From Saccharomycopsis fibuligera x Saccharomycopsis cf. fibuligera (Eukaryota; Ascomycota; Saccharomycetes; Ascoideales; Saccharomycopsidaceae), in assembly GCA_001936135.1 (NCBI GenBank), contig CP012816.1, positions 1,863,501-1,927,500 on the forward strand: a DNA stretch of 64,000 nt, read 5' to 3'. A model generated the notes under the pieces. The model made no database searches. It had not been told where the DNA came from and saw only the letters and a program-made list of their open reading frames with translations. Shown here one piece after another: positions 24,801-34,961 of the stretch (position 1 is the first letter of the stretch; each line of letters opens with the position of its first letter). The translations under genes and the position numbers were made by a program.

Positions 24801-25029
24801 CTCAGCTATTGATACTCTTCTTGAGCATCCAGGTCAAGTAATGACGCTTAAGGAGCACTGCAAAAATAAAAGCTGTGACTTCATGGAGGCGTTTACTTAC
24901 TAATATTATACCCTTGTAAACATTAGCAAAAGAACCTTTGCCTATCTCTGCGCCTACCTGATAGCCATCGAGGATTTCGTGTTGAGGGCCTCTCTTAGCA
25001 GAAGAGGACTGATGGTTACCAGAAGGCAT
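21829..25029 (-). CDS. ATG1: Autophagy-initiating protein kinase Atg1 (two exons)
   Basis: Ser/Thr kinase that starts autophagosome formation with Atg13/Atg17 and phosphorylates Atg9. Exon 1 is 24901-25029, the intron 24742-24900 (GTAAGT donor, TACTAAC at plus 24753-24759, TAG acceptor) and exon 2 21829-24741. Both junctions are phase 0 and give 1013 residues. The splice joins the glycine loop (IGKGSFANVYKG) to VAIKSVLRSKLKNKKLLENLEIEI; without it the kinase lacks its N-lobe start. HRDIKPQNLLL is near 168, DFGFARFLP near 204, LCGSPLYMAPEILR follows. An Asn run occupies about 350-378. The C-terminal 300 residues match the Atg13-binding tandem MIT region by position and helical character. Confidence 0.93.
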
Positions 25030-26579
25030 TTTTATGATATTGTAATAGGGTGAATAATATGACTGTAGATACTAATAAAGATGATGTTCTGTGATGAAAA
25101 CATACAGAAAAGCAGTAAATGACTATAGGTTATCTCTTATCGTTTGATCCTTGAGATGAGGTTTTATTTTAAAGCGCTAGAGTATATGCACGTGAAGCGT
25201 AGGCTAGCCGGTGTGATGACTTGTATCAAATCGTTTCTCGTGTCTTGATGCCACGCCATTCGGCTATCAAAAAGACGACTAACGTGAAAACAGCTTCGAA
25301 AAAATGCTTTTTAAATACCAACTAGGCAGTAACTTGATTTGTGACAATTGCGATATATGAAAGATAAACGACATTGAGCTGTTTGGCTAATGGCTTTAAT
25401 AGTGAAGACGTTCTTTTATACTCAGTTGCAACCTCCTCTCTATTATAGCTTCCCCGCGCTACCCGGCCGGTGGCGCACCGGGGGCGTTTTTAGTGACAGC
25501 TGTATTGTATACAATAGACCTACAATGACACATATGGGGTGCTACACTCACATGGTAATGTGGTAATGTGATGTATCGTGCGCGCAACTGATTTGCTGCC
25601 CGTATTTCTAAATCATTCAGGTCTCGACCAAGGATAAGTGAACTTGCGACAAACAGGTTTGTTTTTCTCGATCCTTCAACCAATTTTGATATCAAAGTTA
25701 TTGTGTATAACATGAGCATTATCTCTGTATTAAGAGAAAAGGTGGGGCGCAGATGGAGCTCGGTTGAGCAATCAAACGTAAAGATGCTTGTTCTATCTGT
25801 ATATACAGTTCAGGTGCATGCTGTAGGATTGAAACCTTGGTAATAATTGGATCTTAACATGTAAGTACTTGAATTATCGATAAGCTTCATGTAACAACTA
25901 GCCAGCTCATGTACAATTTAGTTGCGACATTAATACTTTAAACACATAGCGGCTGAAATCATTTTACAGTTCACACACTTATAAATCTAGTACTCTAAGC
26001 AAAGTTGAATATAATATTCCGATCTAAAATATCTGACAATATATAAAAAGAGTAACTCTGTCGCAAAAATTGCTGTAATTATCATTAAGGCAAGTAATCT
26101 ACTTCTGCCTTTTCGGCAGGAAACGCCATATAATGGATTATGGTTTTTTGCAAATCAGTTTAATAAACAGTTTTTTTTTTCCACCCATTATGAACATATA
26201 TATACATTATTTTTAATGTGCTACAATAGATATTATATAGTGGAGACAGACGAACACTGTGTTCTACAACTACAGACTGGAGCCTATTCATACAACACTA
26301 AACAGAATATTTTCTATTATTTTCTTTCATGTTCTGCTGGAAGCAAATTACATATTAAATAATTCTTATTTTGCATTGCATTATTTGTTACAACTATTTA
26401 CCGCTCAACACTAATATTTTTTCTGTTTGGTATGGTTATTATTTATTACTATTTAGTTACACTCGAAATAAAAGGCCTTTTCAACCTATTATCATGAACC
26501 CTAATCCATCAGGAATCCATAAAAACCTCAAATAATTAATATACCATGTGGGTATGGTAAATTTAGTATTTCTGTTGAG
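25030..26579. other. Gene-free region upstream of ATG1
   Basis: About 1.55 kb with the ATG1 promoter at its left end. No open frame with family features, tRNA or C/D snoRNA was found. A short perfect hairpin CCGGTG-GCG-CACCGG lies at about 25465-25480 in an otherwise AT-rich region. Confidence 0.4.
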
Positions 26580-27211
26580 CTGAGGTAAATTTAGAGGAGA
26601 TTTTGGTTTTGATAATTCTTGTTTTTGTTTCAGTATATTTTGTTGTCGTTGTCGACAAGTAAAAAGGCAGAATATCAATTCGATATCATCTTTCATCTTC
26701 CATTCATAAGATAACGGCATTATCTAATTCACCTGATTGGTGAATTATTGGGCATTTAGTCAAAAAATACTCCATTTGTTTGTTGGTAACGTCCTCTCGC
26801 CAAAATTGCTTATGTCTTTTACGTGACAAATCTTCAGAGCACCACATACATTCTTCACCTTGACATTTGAACTTTCGACTCTGATGTGGAGTGTGTGGAA
26901 ATTCTCGAAGCAGCCAGGATGTTCAAATGTTTGCTTGTTTAGCATTTGCCAAAATCCTGGAAATTCTTTCTCTGTGACTTACGTAAGTCGTGCCAACTGG
27001 TCTGAGAATAGTAATTGATCTTTTTTCTCATACACTTGTGCACAACCGTTTCTGTATTCATTAATGTAAAGTACTTATGGAATGCTGATATATCAGGGTT
27101 AATAGTTATTGTATTTAAAGGCCTCATATTAATATAACTGCATAGTGATAAATTTATAACAATATTGGGTTGAATTGTATATAAATAATAGTCAGACTGA
27201 ATACAACCTAC
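26580..27211 (+). mobile_element. Degenerate solo LTR-like element (copy A)
   Basis: About 630 bp that shares three diverged blocks with 60030-60715. Block 1 is 26580-26756, block 2 26757-26960 and block 3 27078-27211. The right end has a TATA motif (TGTATATAAATAATA), then CTACA followed by TTGGCGACGAGC, which has the layout of an LTR end followed by a primer-binding site. A further shared stretch (TAGAACTCAATGTTCGCC, near 27326) lies to its right. No reverse transcriptase or integrase frame remains. It lies about 240 bp upstream of the SNR52 Pol III A box. The LTR interpretation is an inference from repetition and context; the family is not identified. Confidence 0.6.
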
Positions 27212-27453
27212 ATTGGCGACGAGCTATAAACAGTAGTAAATATCTACATTGTGAAACAAAGTAGAAAATTCTGGAGAGTTTTAAGTAACAAATATTAAGT
27301 ATCATTACCTTGATGTTTTGGAGTAGAACTCAATGTTCGCCAATTACTGTGCTGGGCTCTCTGCAAGTAAAGATTGTCCTTGGTTAGCGGCCCCGTCATA
27401 ACCTCCAAAACACTAGTACATGCATGAAAATTAAAAAACTTATGGTGGACGTT

Positions 27454-27521
27454 TGGCTTAGTAGGTTGACTTTCTTTCACACTACGTGCGAGTGTTCGAG
27501 AAAAGAACAAGTTCGAGTTCC
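27454..27521 (+). promoter_or_regulatory. Pol III A and B boxes in the SNR52 leader
   Basis: TGGCTTAGTAGG at 27454-27465 is a consensus tRNA-type A box. AGTTCGAGTTCC at 27510-27521 matches a B box with one deviation, 45 bp further. Both precede the mature snoRNA at about 27594. This is the arrangement known for S. cerevisiae SNR52, whose leader is transcribed by Pol III and then removed. Confidence 0.8.
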
Positions 27522-27593
27522 GAAAAACCAACGTATTTTCCACTTTAACATTCACAAAAAAAAATTGAAGATATTACGAGAAGTTACGTAATA

Positions 27594-27676
27594 ACGACGA
27601 TGATGAATGAACACGCGTGAACAATCTCTGAGTAAAACTAAGACGAGGAAACATGTTGCCTTCCTACTGAGTCGTT
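27594..27676 (+). ncRNA. SNR52: C/D box snoRNA snR52
   Basis: Guide RNA for rRNA 2'-O-methylation in the nucleolus. Box C is ATGATGA (27600-27606), box D' CTGA (27628-27631) and box D CTGA (27667-27670). The termini pair perfectly (AACGAC with GTCGTT). The guide before D' (27617-27627, GTGAACAATCT) pairs over 11 bp with the A-loop of 25S rRNA, GGAUUGUUCAC, and the fifth position falls on the U known as Um2921. The guide before D (27654-27665) pairs over 12 bp with 18S AGGAAGGCAGCA and selects the A known as Am420. These are exactly the two targets of yeast snR52. T runs downstream (27674, 27691) suit Pol III termination. Confidence 0.93.
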
Positions 27677-27859
27677 TTATTATTTGCTCTTTTTCCTTTG
27701 CTGTTTATAAGCAGCTAAGCTACGCTCTTTAAAATGGCAAATCTTAAATTCCCAATGTAATCGACAATAATGACGTTACGGTTGCTTTGATAGATAAGAG
27801 CTAAACAAAAAGACTATTATTCGGTAGCGTGATAAAATCATGTATTATTTAATGCGTAT

Positions 27860-28162
27860 TTAATTCTTCTTTCTTTTGAATAGCAAAATATGTGGTTCTG
27901 GAGCATGTGTCTCATAATGCACCCAGCCCAATGACTGTGTTATTCCCAAGCCTCTCCATTCTTCTTCTTCCAAAATTCGTAATGTTCCGGTCTCAGTATT
28001 AAAATAATCTGCTGGAATTACCTTCAACATTGGCTTTGGAAGCATAACGTGTCTGTATTCATGCGTGTCGTCCGAGTATCTTGGAGAATAGTGGATAGAT
28101 TCTTGGAACTCGCGCACTTTTTCCTTTTCTGATTCCGTTAAAAGTCTAATTTGTTTAGCCAT
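27860..28162 (-). CDS. CKS1: Cyclin-dependent kinase regulatory subunit Cks1
   Basis: Small (100 residues) adaptor that binds Cdk1 and phosphorylated substrates in the cell cycle and also acts in transcription and proteasome recruitment. The family core is complete: [20 protein letters not shown] with the phosphate-pocket Arg and Trp residues, [19 protein letters not shown], and the hinge [12 protein letters not shown]. The tail ends in a short basic stretch without the long Gln-rich extension of S. cerevisiae Cks1. It starts at the ATG at 28162 and is separated from the SNR52 3' end by about 180 bp. Confidence 0.97.
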   Translation of the reverse strand: MAKQIRLLTESEKEKVREFQESIHYSPRYSDDTHEYRHVMLPKPMLKVIPADYFNTETGTLRILEEEEWRGLGITQSLGWVHYETHAPEPHILLFKRKKN

Positions 28163-31113
28163 TTTTGGTTCAATGACTTGTGTGACTATATTTGATTAAT
28201 ATGTAGGGCTGAGAATGATAAAGAGATAAAAAAGTCTGAGTTTTGCGAGAGCGAGTATCGTGAATGTCTAGGACTTTTAGAAAGTAATAATATATGGATG
28301 AACTGAATAGAAAAGAAAGTGTTGCAAAAAATATAAAAACCAAATGCTAATGCTTTAACTCGGTTGAAAATATGCAGCTTCGAGCTCTATGTGAATAGGT
28401 GGTAACTGGATAAGAAAACGATTTGAAAATGTTGAGATACAGTGAAAAATTAGAAGCAATAGATAAAGGTGCAATACGTTGCGGAATCTAAATGGAGTTT
28501 TATCTCCGTTTTTGTTTTTTCAATCTCGACTTTTTTTTCTGTCAGCGAACTTGACCCGGGTCAATATACTGCTGTTAAAGAGTGTAGGTGGATGTATAGT
28601 AGTACGAGAAAGTTTGAATGCAATGATTGGTCTCTTCAAGTAGACTGTTTAGTTTCCTCTTTTGGATTTTCTTCTCTTTCCTGAAGTTATCGGATGGTGC
28701 CGTAGCAAAAATGAGGAAAAATTCAAAGAAAATATAATAAGTTAAAAACAAGAGAAACCTGAGACCTGAAATAACGAGTTTAATATATGTATGTACGGTG
28801 CTTTTTCGACTTCTCGATGATATTAAGCGCCGGCTTTGACTAAATCCTGGACTGCAGTGAATCCAGATGTTATTATTTGTAGTGTAATTAACTAATGGTA
28901 AGCCAAGATGCGAATATGCTGATGTCGTATGAGAATCACAATAGCTTCAAATTGTGGATTTTCTCAGCAGAGATTGAATTACTGCAAAATGATACAGATG
29001 CTGTTGCAAGTAAATTAACGCGTGCGGAATCGGAGCAAATACTCGATTGAGGGTCTTGCTTTATTTTTTCTCGTAAATGCTATATCGGGACAAGTAGGGA
29101 TATTGTCGCTTTTCTGGTAAACAACTTGAATGAAAAAGAGTTCAACGTGGTTCAAGTGAAGGGTGATGGTGGTGGTGGTGGGGAGTATCCAAGACAAAGA
29201 GGTAGATTACTTTACGGAAAAAAGAACTTAAAAAAATATAAAAAATGGCGAGGAATTTTTTTTTCTTCTGAGTTTCTTTCAAAGGGAGGACAGAGTGCCT
29301 GTCGGGGGCGCACCGACTTGCTACGGTGGCCAACAAATAAGGAAATAAAAGTTTACACTTTCAACGTAACGAATACAACTTTTTGTGAGGTATCTGTCTC
29401 TCCAATTTTGCAAACCACTGCATACGCGTAAACAAGTCTACCATGATTTGCTTAATGTGGCTCCAATAATATCGGAGCTCCGTTCAGTCTCGCAACAGTC
29501 ATGGATATTCTAAGCCTATAGTGCTGCCTTGTTTCTGTTTACTTTGGTTTTTATCTCATTTTCTTTTTTAAAAAAATTTTTGGTTTTGATTTTTAATTCT
29601 TTCTTCGAATTCCACGCTTTGCTGCTATGTACAGAATATCGCTTTTTGAATTCGAACACTACATACATCATGCTAATTAACCGATTAGCAGCTAACAGAG
29701 ATCTCTTTCTGCTACGCCAATCATTCGTTTTTTTTTTTTTTTTTTTACAAATTTCGGAACGTCTTTGAACAGATCTGCTTCACTGTGGTACTGCTTCCGC
29801 AACGGTGCCGCTCGCTGCAATGTTGGCGATGATTGTAAACGATAAACGATGGTGAAGTTTGTTTAGGCCTCGTTAGCTTGTGTATTGGTCCTGTTTATTA
29901 TAGTGCCAGCAGCTGCTGCGATCAATCAATTGATGCGCTAGCGGCTCTTTGATTGATAATACACCCAATCATCGAGAAATTGCAGCGTTACGCGTGCGTA
30001 ATATGAAAAGGTCCGCGGTTGTCGTGACAGCAACGCAGGCAACTGCCTAGTACTGCAGCCAGAGTCACGCTGAATCTCTGTTTACGTTCTTGTTTTTGTT
30101 TACGTTTTTTCTTGAGCAATTATTTTTCTGGCTGTTTTTCATCGCTGCTGCTGTGGACAACACAAATAAAATATGCCGCATGTAAATCCTAAGCACAAAG
30201 CACCCATACTCATGGTATAGAAGATTGTATCGGACCTTTAATTACGTCTTATTCAAAGACATGTTTTAGAACAACCAACGCAAACCTCAAAGTCATACAA
30301 GTAAAAGACGCTATTTGGAAGCCCTATTTATATGTGGGTTTGATTTGCGGCCTCTCCACTCCCGGGTGTTGTCCTTCTAACATGCTAGCCGACCCCAATC
30401 AACCAGCCGCTCCAGTGATCTTTGATCACCTGCGGTGGATTGAATATTTTTAGTTGCTGGTTTGTAGCGAAACCGCAGACTTCAAAAATGAATTCATGTA
30501 AACGAGAAGCTCAAATTCTTGAATCCAGAAATATATAGCTAGAGAAGCCCTAGTCAAGTAGCCATTTTTTTTTGGGAGGCAGACTTCCTTTCAAGTGCCA
30601 TATTCGTGGCCCTTGCTGGTATCAATGCCAGTCTTTTTGAGTCTTGACTCTTCAAATTGATTACTTGTAAAGGAGCATAGAAAAACCCACAGCTCTCTTG
30701 TACATTTGCATAATCGCTTAAAATATTGGAGAAACCCGTTTAAAGAACCCAAGCAGCCACACACTGACAAAGCTTAACAACAATTCGTGGTTTTCCAAAG
30801 ATTGGGGTTCATATTTTGTGACTCAGACCTAAGTAAAAATTATTCCTGGAAGCAGAAAGATTGATAATCAAAAGTTACGCTGACATTTTCCTGTTAGATT
30901 AAAAGCACATTCTCGTAGCTCGTACTTGAACCCTAAATTCCGAAAAATAGCACATAATATAGTAGTGCAATACTTTCCACCTCTGTATTCACCATCTGAA
31001 TACCTCAACAATGCGTTTTCAGCCGTCAGGAGCAAAATATATATAATTTGATGGATTGTCCAGGATTTATATAGTTTGTTGAATTGTCCCTTATGCCCAT
31101 AAAAAGAAAAAAA
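28163..31113. other. 3-kb gene-free region upstream of CKS1
   Basis: This holds the CKS1 promoter at the left and tRNA-Ile at the right. I found no protein family, tRNA or C/D snoRNA between. Visible structure includes a 14-bp palindrome TTGACCCGGGTCAA near 28551-28564, a (GGT)n run near 29168-29180, a T run near 29730-29747, and the hairpin GTGATC-TTT-GATCAC near 30415-30429. The length is unusual for this compact region. Confidence 0.5.
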
Positions 31114-31209
31114 GGTCCCTTGGCCCAGTTGGTTAAGGCGTGGTGCTAATATACAGTCCTACCGGGGAATGTTACGCCAAGATCAGCAGTTCGATCCTGC
31201 TAGGGACCA
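31114..31209 (+). tRNA. tRNA-Ile(AAT) with a 22-nt intron
   Basis: The acceptor arms GGTCCCT (31114-31120) and AGGGACC (31202-31208) pair fully, with A as discriminator. The D arm reads GGCCCAGTTGGTTAAGGC and the T arm CAGCAGTTCGATCCTGCTA contains a good B box. The anticodon stem is TGGTG (31141-31145) with CGCCA (31175-31179). The loop CTAATA then A gives anticodon AAT at 31148-31150, with an intron of 22 nt (31152-31173) after position 37. T7 follows as Pol III terminator. Confidence 0.95.
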
Positions 31210-31470
31210 TTTTTTTATATCATAATTACGCCATGATACTAATACCTACTATATCAAACCAAAAAAAACTCTTGAACAAGAGTTTACTATGCTTCCCTTT
31301 CCTTTTTTTTTTTTTTTTTTTTTTTTTTCTTCAATTCATTTCAATAATTATAACTTGAGGTAACTAAACATAAATTATTGCTTGCTATAGCTACACAGAA
31401 GCAGACATATTCAAAAAAAAACTGGAAAAAAAATCTATATCCAAAACCAGCCGAAACATTATATTTTCTT

Positions 31471-34338
31471 TCAATTACTGCTTTTATAAAATTGATTTAA
31501 TAAACCCAAAACTCCGTCACCATTCTCCCTATCATCTGTTCTTTCGTGGGCTATGCCATTATCATTTGTTTTCAAATTAATCAAGTAAGATTCATCACCG
31601 ACAAAATTATTAATGCTATTATACATATTGTTATTTTCAGGAGACGCCGCGGCAAATCTATTTGGAATGTTATCACGATACCTTGATCTCATCATGGATT
31701 CGCCAAAGTTTGTACCCTCATGTGGATCATAAATACTGGCACGTAATCCAGAAGGTCGTCCACGATTGACACCGAAAGGAAGCTGCTTGGAAAAATACAT
31801 GGACATGTTGCTGCTGGGTTGAAAAGAGACTGTATTGCCACTGTCTGCTCTATTAATATTAGTCTCAGGTCTATCAGCATAACTTTCTACAAAATGCAAA
31901 TATGATTTAAGCATTTTGTTGTCCGAAGAATTATAATAATCATCTCGTAAATCATCCAGCTTTTTGCGTATTGGTTTATTTGTTTGAAATGAAAGTTTTT
32001 CTTTTCCTTGCCTTCTAGGTGCGTCTTCAGTTTCATGTTCTAGTTTTTGCTGTTTTTCATTTTTTTTATCGACATCGAACATTGCGAAAGAGCAAACATG
32101 ACCCAATCCATCCACATGCACGGTAAATTCTCTGAAAAAATCAATAATCTGGTCAGTACATTTAGGCAAGGCAAACCAGAAAATGAAAGGAATAAACAAA
32201 ATACTTAGCACTTCCTTTGCTATTAATGCCACTTTTAACTGAAACAATTCGGCGAATTCTGATTTAACATCTTCAGTATGGAACCTTCCTTCCCATTCTT
32301 TTGGCAAATAGTGTGTATATTCAGCAACTGTTTTCAAAGACTGCTCTGGGTCGAATATTTTATTTTGAGTTTCTTCCGAAGTGGATCCATGTGAAACAGC
32401 CCAAACAGAACCTAATATACCAATATAGAACAAGACTGACTTATTCTCTGTGATTTCAAAATTGATTGATAAATCAGGATCAAACACTGTCAACAAGATA
32501 AGAACTGTTACCAAGGCACCACTAACAAAAGAAATAAATTTCATTATTAAATTAACTCTTTCTTTTGGAAATTGACTGAGATATTCATTTGATGATTCCA
32601 TCGAATAGTGAAGTCTTTTTTTGAAGAAGTGATACAACTCATTGAACTCCCTAAATTTCCATTCTGCATATGGCGAGAATTCTCTATTGCCAATCAAGTG
32701 GGGGTCGGATCTCAATTCGTAGAAGAATCTGAAAAAATTAAGTAAAATGAAATACGAAGCTAGAAATGGGGCAATAATTATATTTAAAGCTCCACATATA
32801 ATGAACCTTTTTCTCAATTCTTCAGATAATTTGCTTCTGTTGCTTCTCTTCAAAAACATTGACTTAAATTGTCCTTCGTTATTAAAAACAAATCCGATAA
32901 TGCATAAATTTATATTCCATTCCAATGTCTTGGTCAAAAAAAAGTTTTCCTTTGTTAAATATGATAGTATTGGTACATTCAACTTGAAATTCAAGATATC
33001 CCTGTTGTATAAAGCAACCAAATAATTCTCTTTTCTCATGATTCTGTTGGCTATATCATGTGCTGTCAATCTTTTCTTTGAATTCAAATCAGATTTCGTA
33101 TCACTTCTACTATCTTGCGATATTAGAATCCCATTAGCATTTGTATCTCTAAGGAGAATCAACTTTTTAATAATCAATTGCCAGGATATAGTTTGAAGTT
33201 CATTCTCTTCAATTATCAAAAGATATTTAAAAAAATTCCTCATTTCTTTGAGCTTCTTAAGGTCAATAAGCCAAAATTGTATCGTCCTGATTATCACAAA
33301 TCCATAGAACAAAAACAAAAAACATTTGGCTAAGCCTGAAACCTGAGTTTTGTAGCACTTATCATAATGAATTTCTGATAATTTTTTGGAACCAGAAAGT
33401 TTTGAATAGTCGATACAGTAAGCCAAGTATGTTGAGAAGTAGACTATAAAAACCATTGTGAGCAAGTCAGTTGCCTTTTTGATCAATATACAATAGAAGC
33501 CGTTTTTGAGATAGTAGTTGTATACGTCTTGAAGAAAGATATCTAGGTTCTCAACATTAGCCCATAACCATAGTGCTTTTTCTCGAGGACTCAATATTCC
33601 CAATCTTTGTCTCCTTATTCTTTCATTGTCAATAGATTTCTTATCATATTTCTGATTTGGTGCTGGCGAAGCGCTGTCAGAATTGCCTTGAGGATTGGCT
33701 ACGTTAAATAGCGGAAGTAATGGTTTACTATTATCTCTGCCGCTGGCACCACCAAATGCACTTGTAAAATTAGAGGTATTTCTTTGCTGGACAGTAGATT
33801 TGAAGTCACCTACGTTGCTTGAATTGTAATCGATTGGATTGTTCCGATCCAGCGCCACTGATGATATATTTTCTTCATCTTCTTCAAAAAGAATTGACTG
33901 AAGACCATCAGAGAATTTTGGTTTGTGAAGTGCAGCTGCTTCGCGTTCAACAAGCAATGACTGCGGTACAGAATTATCATCTTCCTCATCATTGTCGTCA
34001 TCTAGGCCACCTTGTAGTCGTGTGTCTGCTATTTTTTGGTTGCTGCTAAGCTGGGTTCCACTAGTAGATACTTTGAAGTGGTTGGAGTTGAAATACTTAT
34101 TTTGCAATAAATGATGATTAACATCATCTGAACTCTCTGAGTCATGCATTGAATCAGAATCAGAATCGGAATTGACAAGCGAGCTTCTATTATTGAAGCT
34201 ACCTTCATTATCCTGATTAGCTCCATCGGGAACTATGTTTGATAGTTCAGCTCCGTTTCTCTCATCACCAACATCATTGCCATCGGGGGATGAAACCCCA
34301 AATACCCTTGATAAGAAGGTATTATTATGCTCAGACAT
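31471..34338 (-). CDS. ATG9: Autophagy scramblase Atg9
   Basis: Multispanning membrane protein that delivers membrane and scrambles lipids at the forming autophagosome; substrate of Atg1. The ATG at 34338 begins MSEHNNTFLSRVFG, matching the NTFLSRIFG of S. cerevisiae Atg9, and gives 955 residues. The open frame extends 27 codons upstream but this is not conserved. The family core is clear from about 240: ALWLWANVENLDIFLQDVYNYY, then NRIMRKENYLVALYN, LEWNINLCIIGFVFN, APFLASYFILLNFFRF, PYAEWKFREFNELYHFFKKR, and YTHYLPKEWEGRFH. The acidic Ser/Asn-rich N-terminus and a shorter disordered tail ending VLGLLNQFYKSSN complete it. Confidence 0.95.
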   Translation of the reverse strand: MSEHNNTFLSRVFGVSSPDGNDVGDERNGAELSNIVPDGANQDNEGSFNNRSSLVNSDSDSDSMHDSESSDDVNHHLLQNKYFNSNHFKVSTSGTQLSSNQKIADTRLQGGLDDDNDEEDDNSVPQSLLVEREAAALHKPKFSDGLQSILFEEDEENISSVALDRNNPIDYNSSNVGDFKSTVQQRNTSNFTSAFGGASGRDNSKPLLPLFNVANPQGNSDSASPAPNQKYDKKSIDNERIRRQRLGILSPREKALWLWANVENLDIFLQDVYNYYLKNGFYCILIKKATDLLTMVFIVYFSTYLAYCIDYSKLSGSKKLSEIHYDKCYKTQVSGLAKCFLFLFYGFVIIRTIQFWLIDLKKLKEMRNFFKYLLIIEENELQTISWQLIIKKLILLRDTNANGILISQDSRSDTKSDLNSKKRLTAHDIANRIMRKENYLVALYNRDILNFKLNVPILSYLTKENFFLTKTLEWNINLCIIGFVFNNEGQFKSMFLKRSNRSKLSEELRKRFIICGALNIIIAPFLASYFILLNFFRFFYELRSDPHLIGNREFSPYAEWKFREFNELYHFFKKRLHYSMESSNEYLSQFPKERVNLIMKFISFVSGALVTVLILLTVFDPDLSINFEITENKSVLFYIGILGSVWAVSHGSTSEETQNKIFDPEQSLKTVAEYTHYLPKEWEGRFHTEDVKSEFAELFQLKVALIAKEVLSILFIPFIFWFALPKCTDQIIDFFREFTVHVDGLGHVCSFAMFDVDKKNEKQQKLEHETEDAPRRQGKEKLSFQTNKPIRKKLDDLRDDYYNSSDNKMLKSYLHFVESYADRPETNINRADSGNTVSFQPSSNMSMYFSKQLPFGVNRGRPSGLRASIYDPHEGTNFGESMMRSRYRDNIPNRFAAASPENNNMYNSINNFVGDESYLINLKTNDNGIAHERTDDRENGDGVLGLLNQFYKSSN

Positions 34339-34961
34339 TAGGATTCCATTTAAGCGCGTAGAAGACTTTTCTAATGTGTTTCCTGTTCTATAATGTCTAT
34401 ATTGCCGGTAGGTCCACAATGCGTGCCAAATTATATAGTCTGGATAAGTATAAATAGTTTGTTTATGGATGGGCTGATTTGCAATAATTCTCCTTTATAT
34501 AAACAAGCACCATTAATGACGCTGTTTGCTGTTTGGTGATGACGGCGATGAGGATCACAGCTGCAAAGCATCGCACTTGATAGCGGTATTATCACGTGTA
34601 AGATCACATGAAAATGGAGCGGGCATATGTGAACATGCTGTAGCCACGGCCACGGCTAAGTCAACAGAAGACACTTGTGCTCTTCGTTAATATGTAGGTA
34701 TTAGCTATATCAACTATAGGTTCAGAAACATAAACATATACAAAAAGCGATAGGGACACCCGCTCGCAATGCCGTTATTGTACAGAGCAAATAGGATATT
34801 TATAATCACAAGATCAACAAGCGTCTATTTCATGGAGATACTTCGTAGATACATTATAGACCGAAATACAAAAAGTTTGCATATTTATTCTTTATTTAAC
34901 TCATTCTGATACAGAAGCCGAGTTTATATCAATAGCACTCATAACCATAAAAGTACTTAGT
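34339..34961. other. ATG9 promoter / arrestin gene 3' region
   Basis: 623 bp on the upstream side of ATG9. A TATA-like AGTATAAATAG lies near 34447. Nothing else recognised. Confidence 0.4.
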
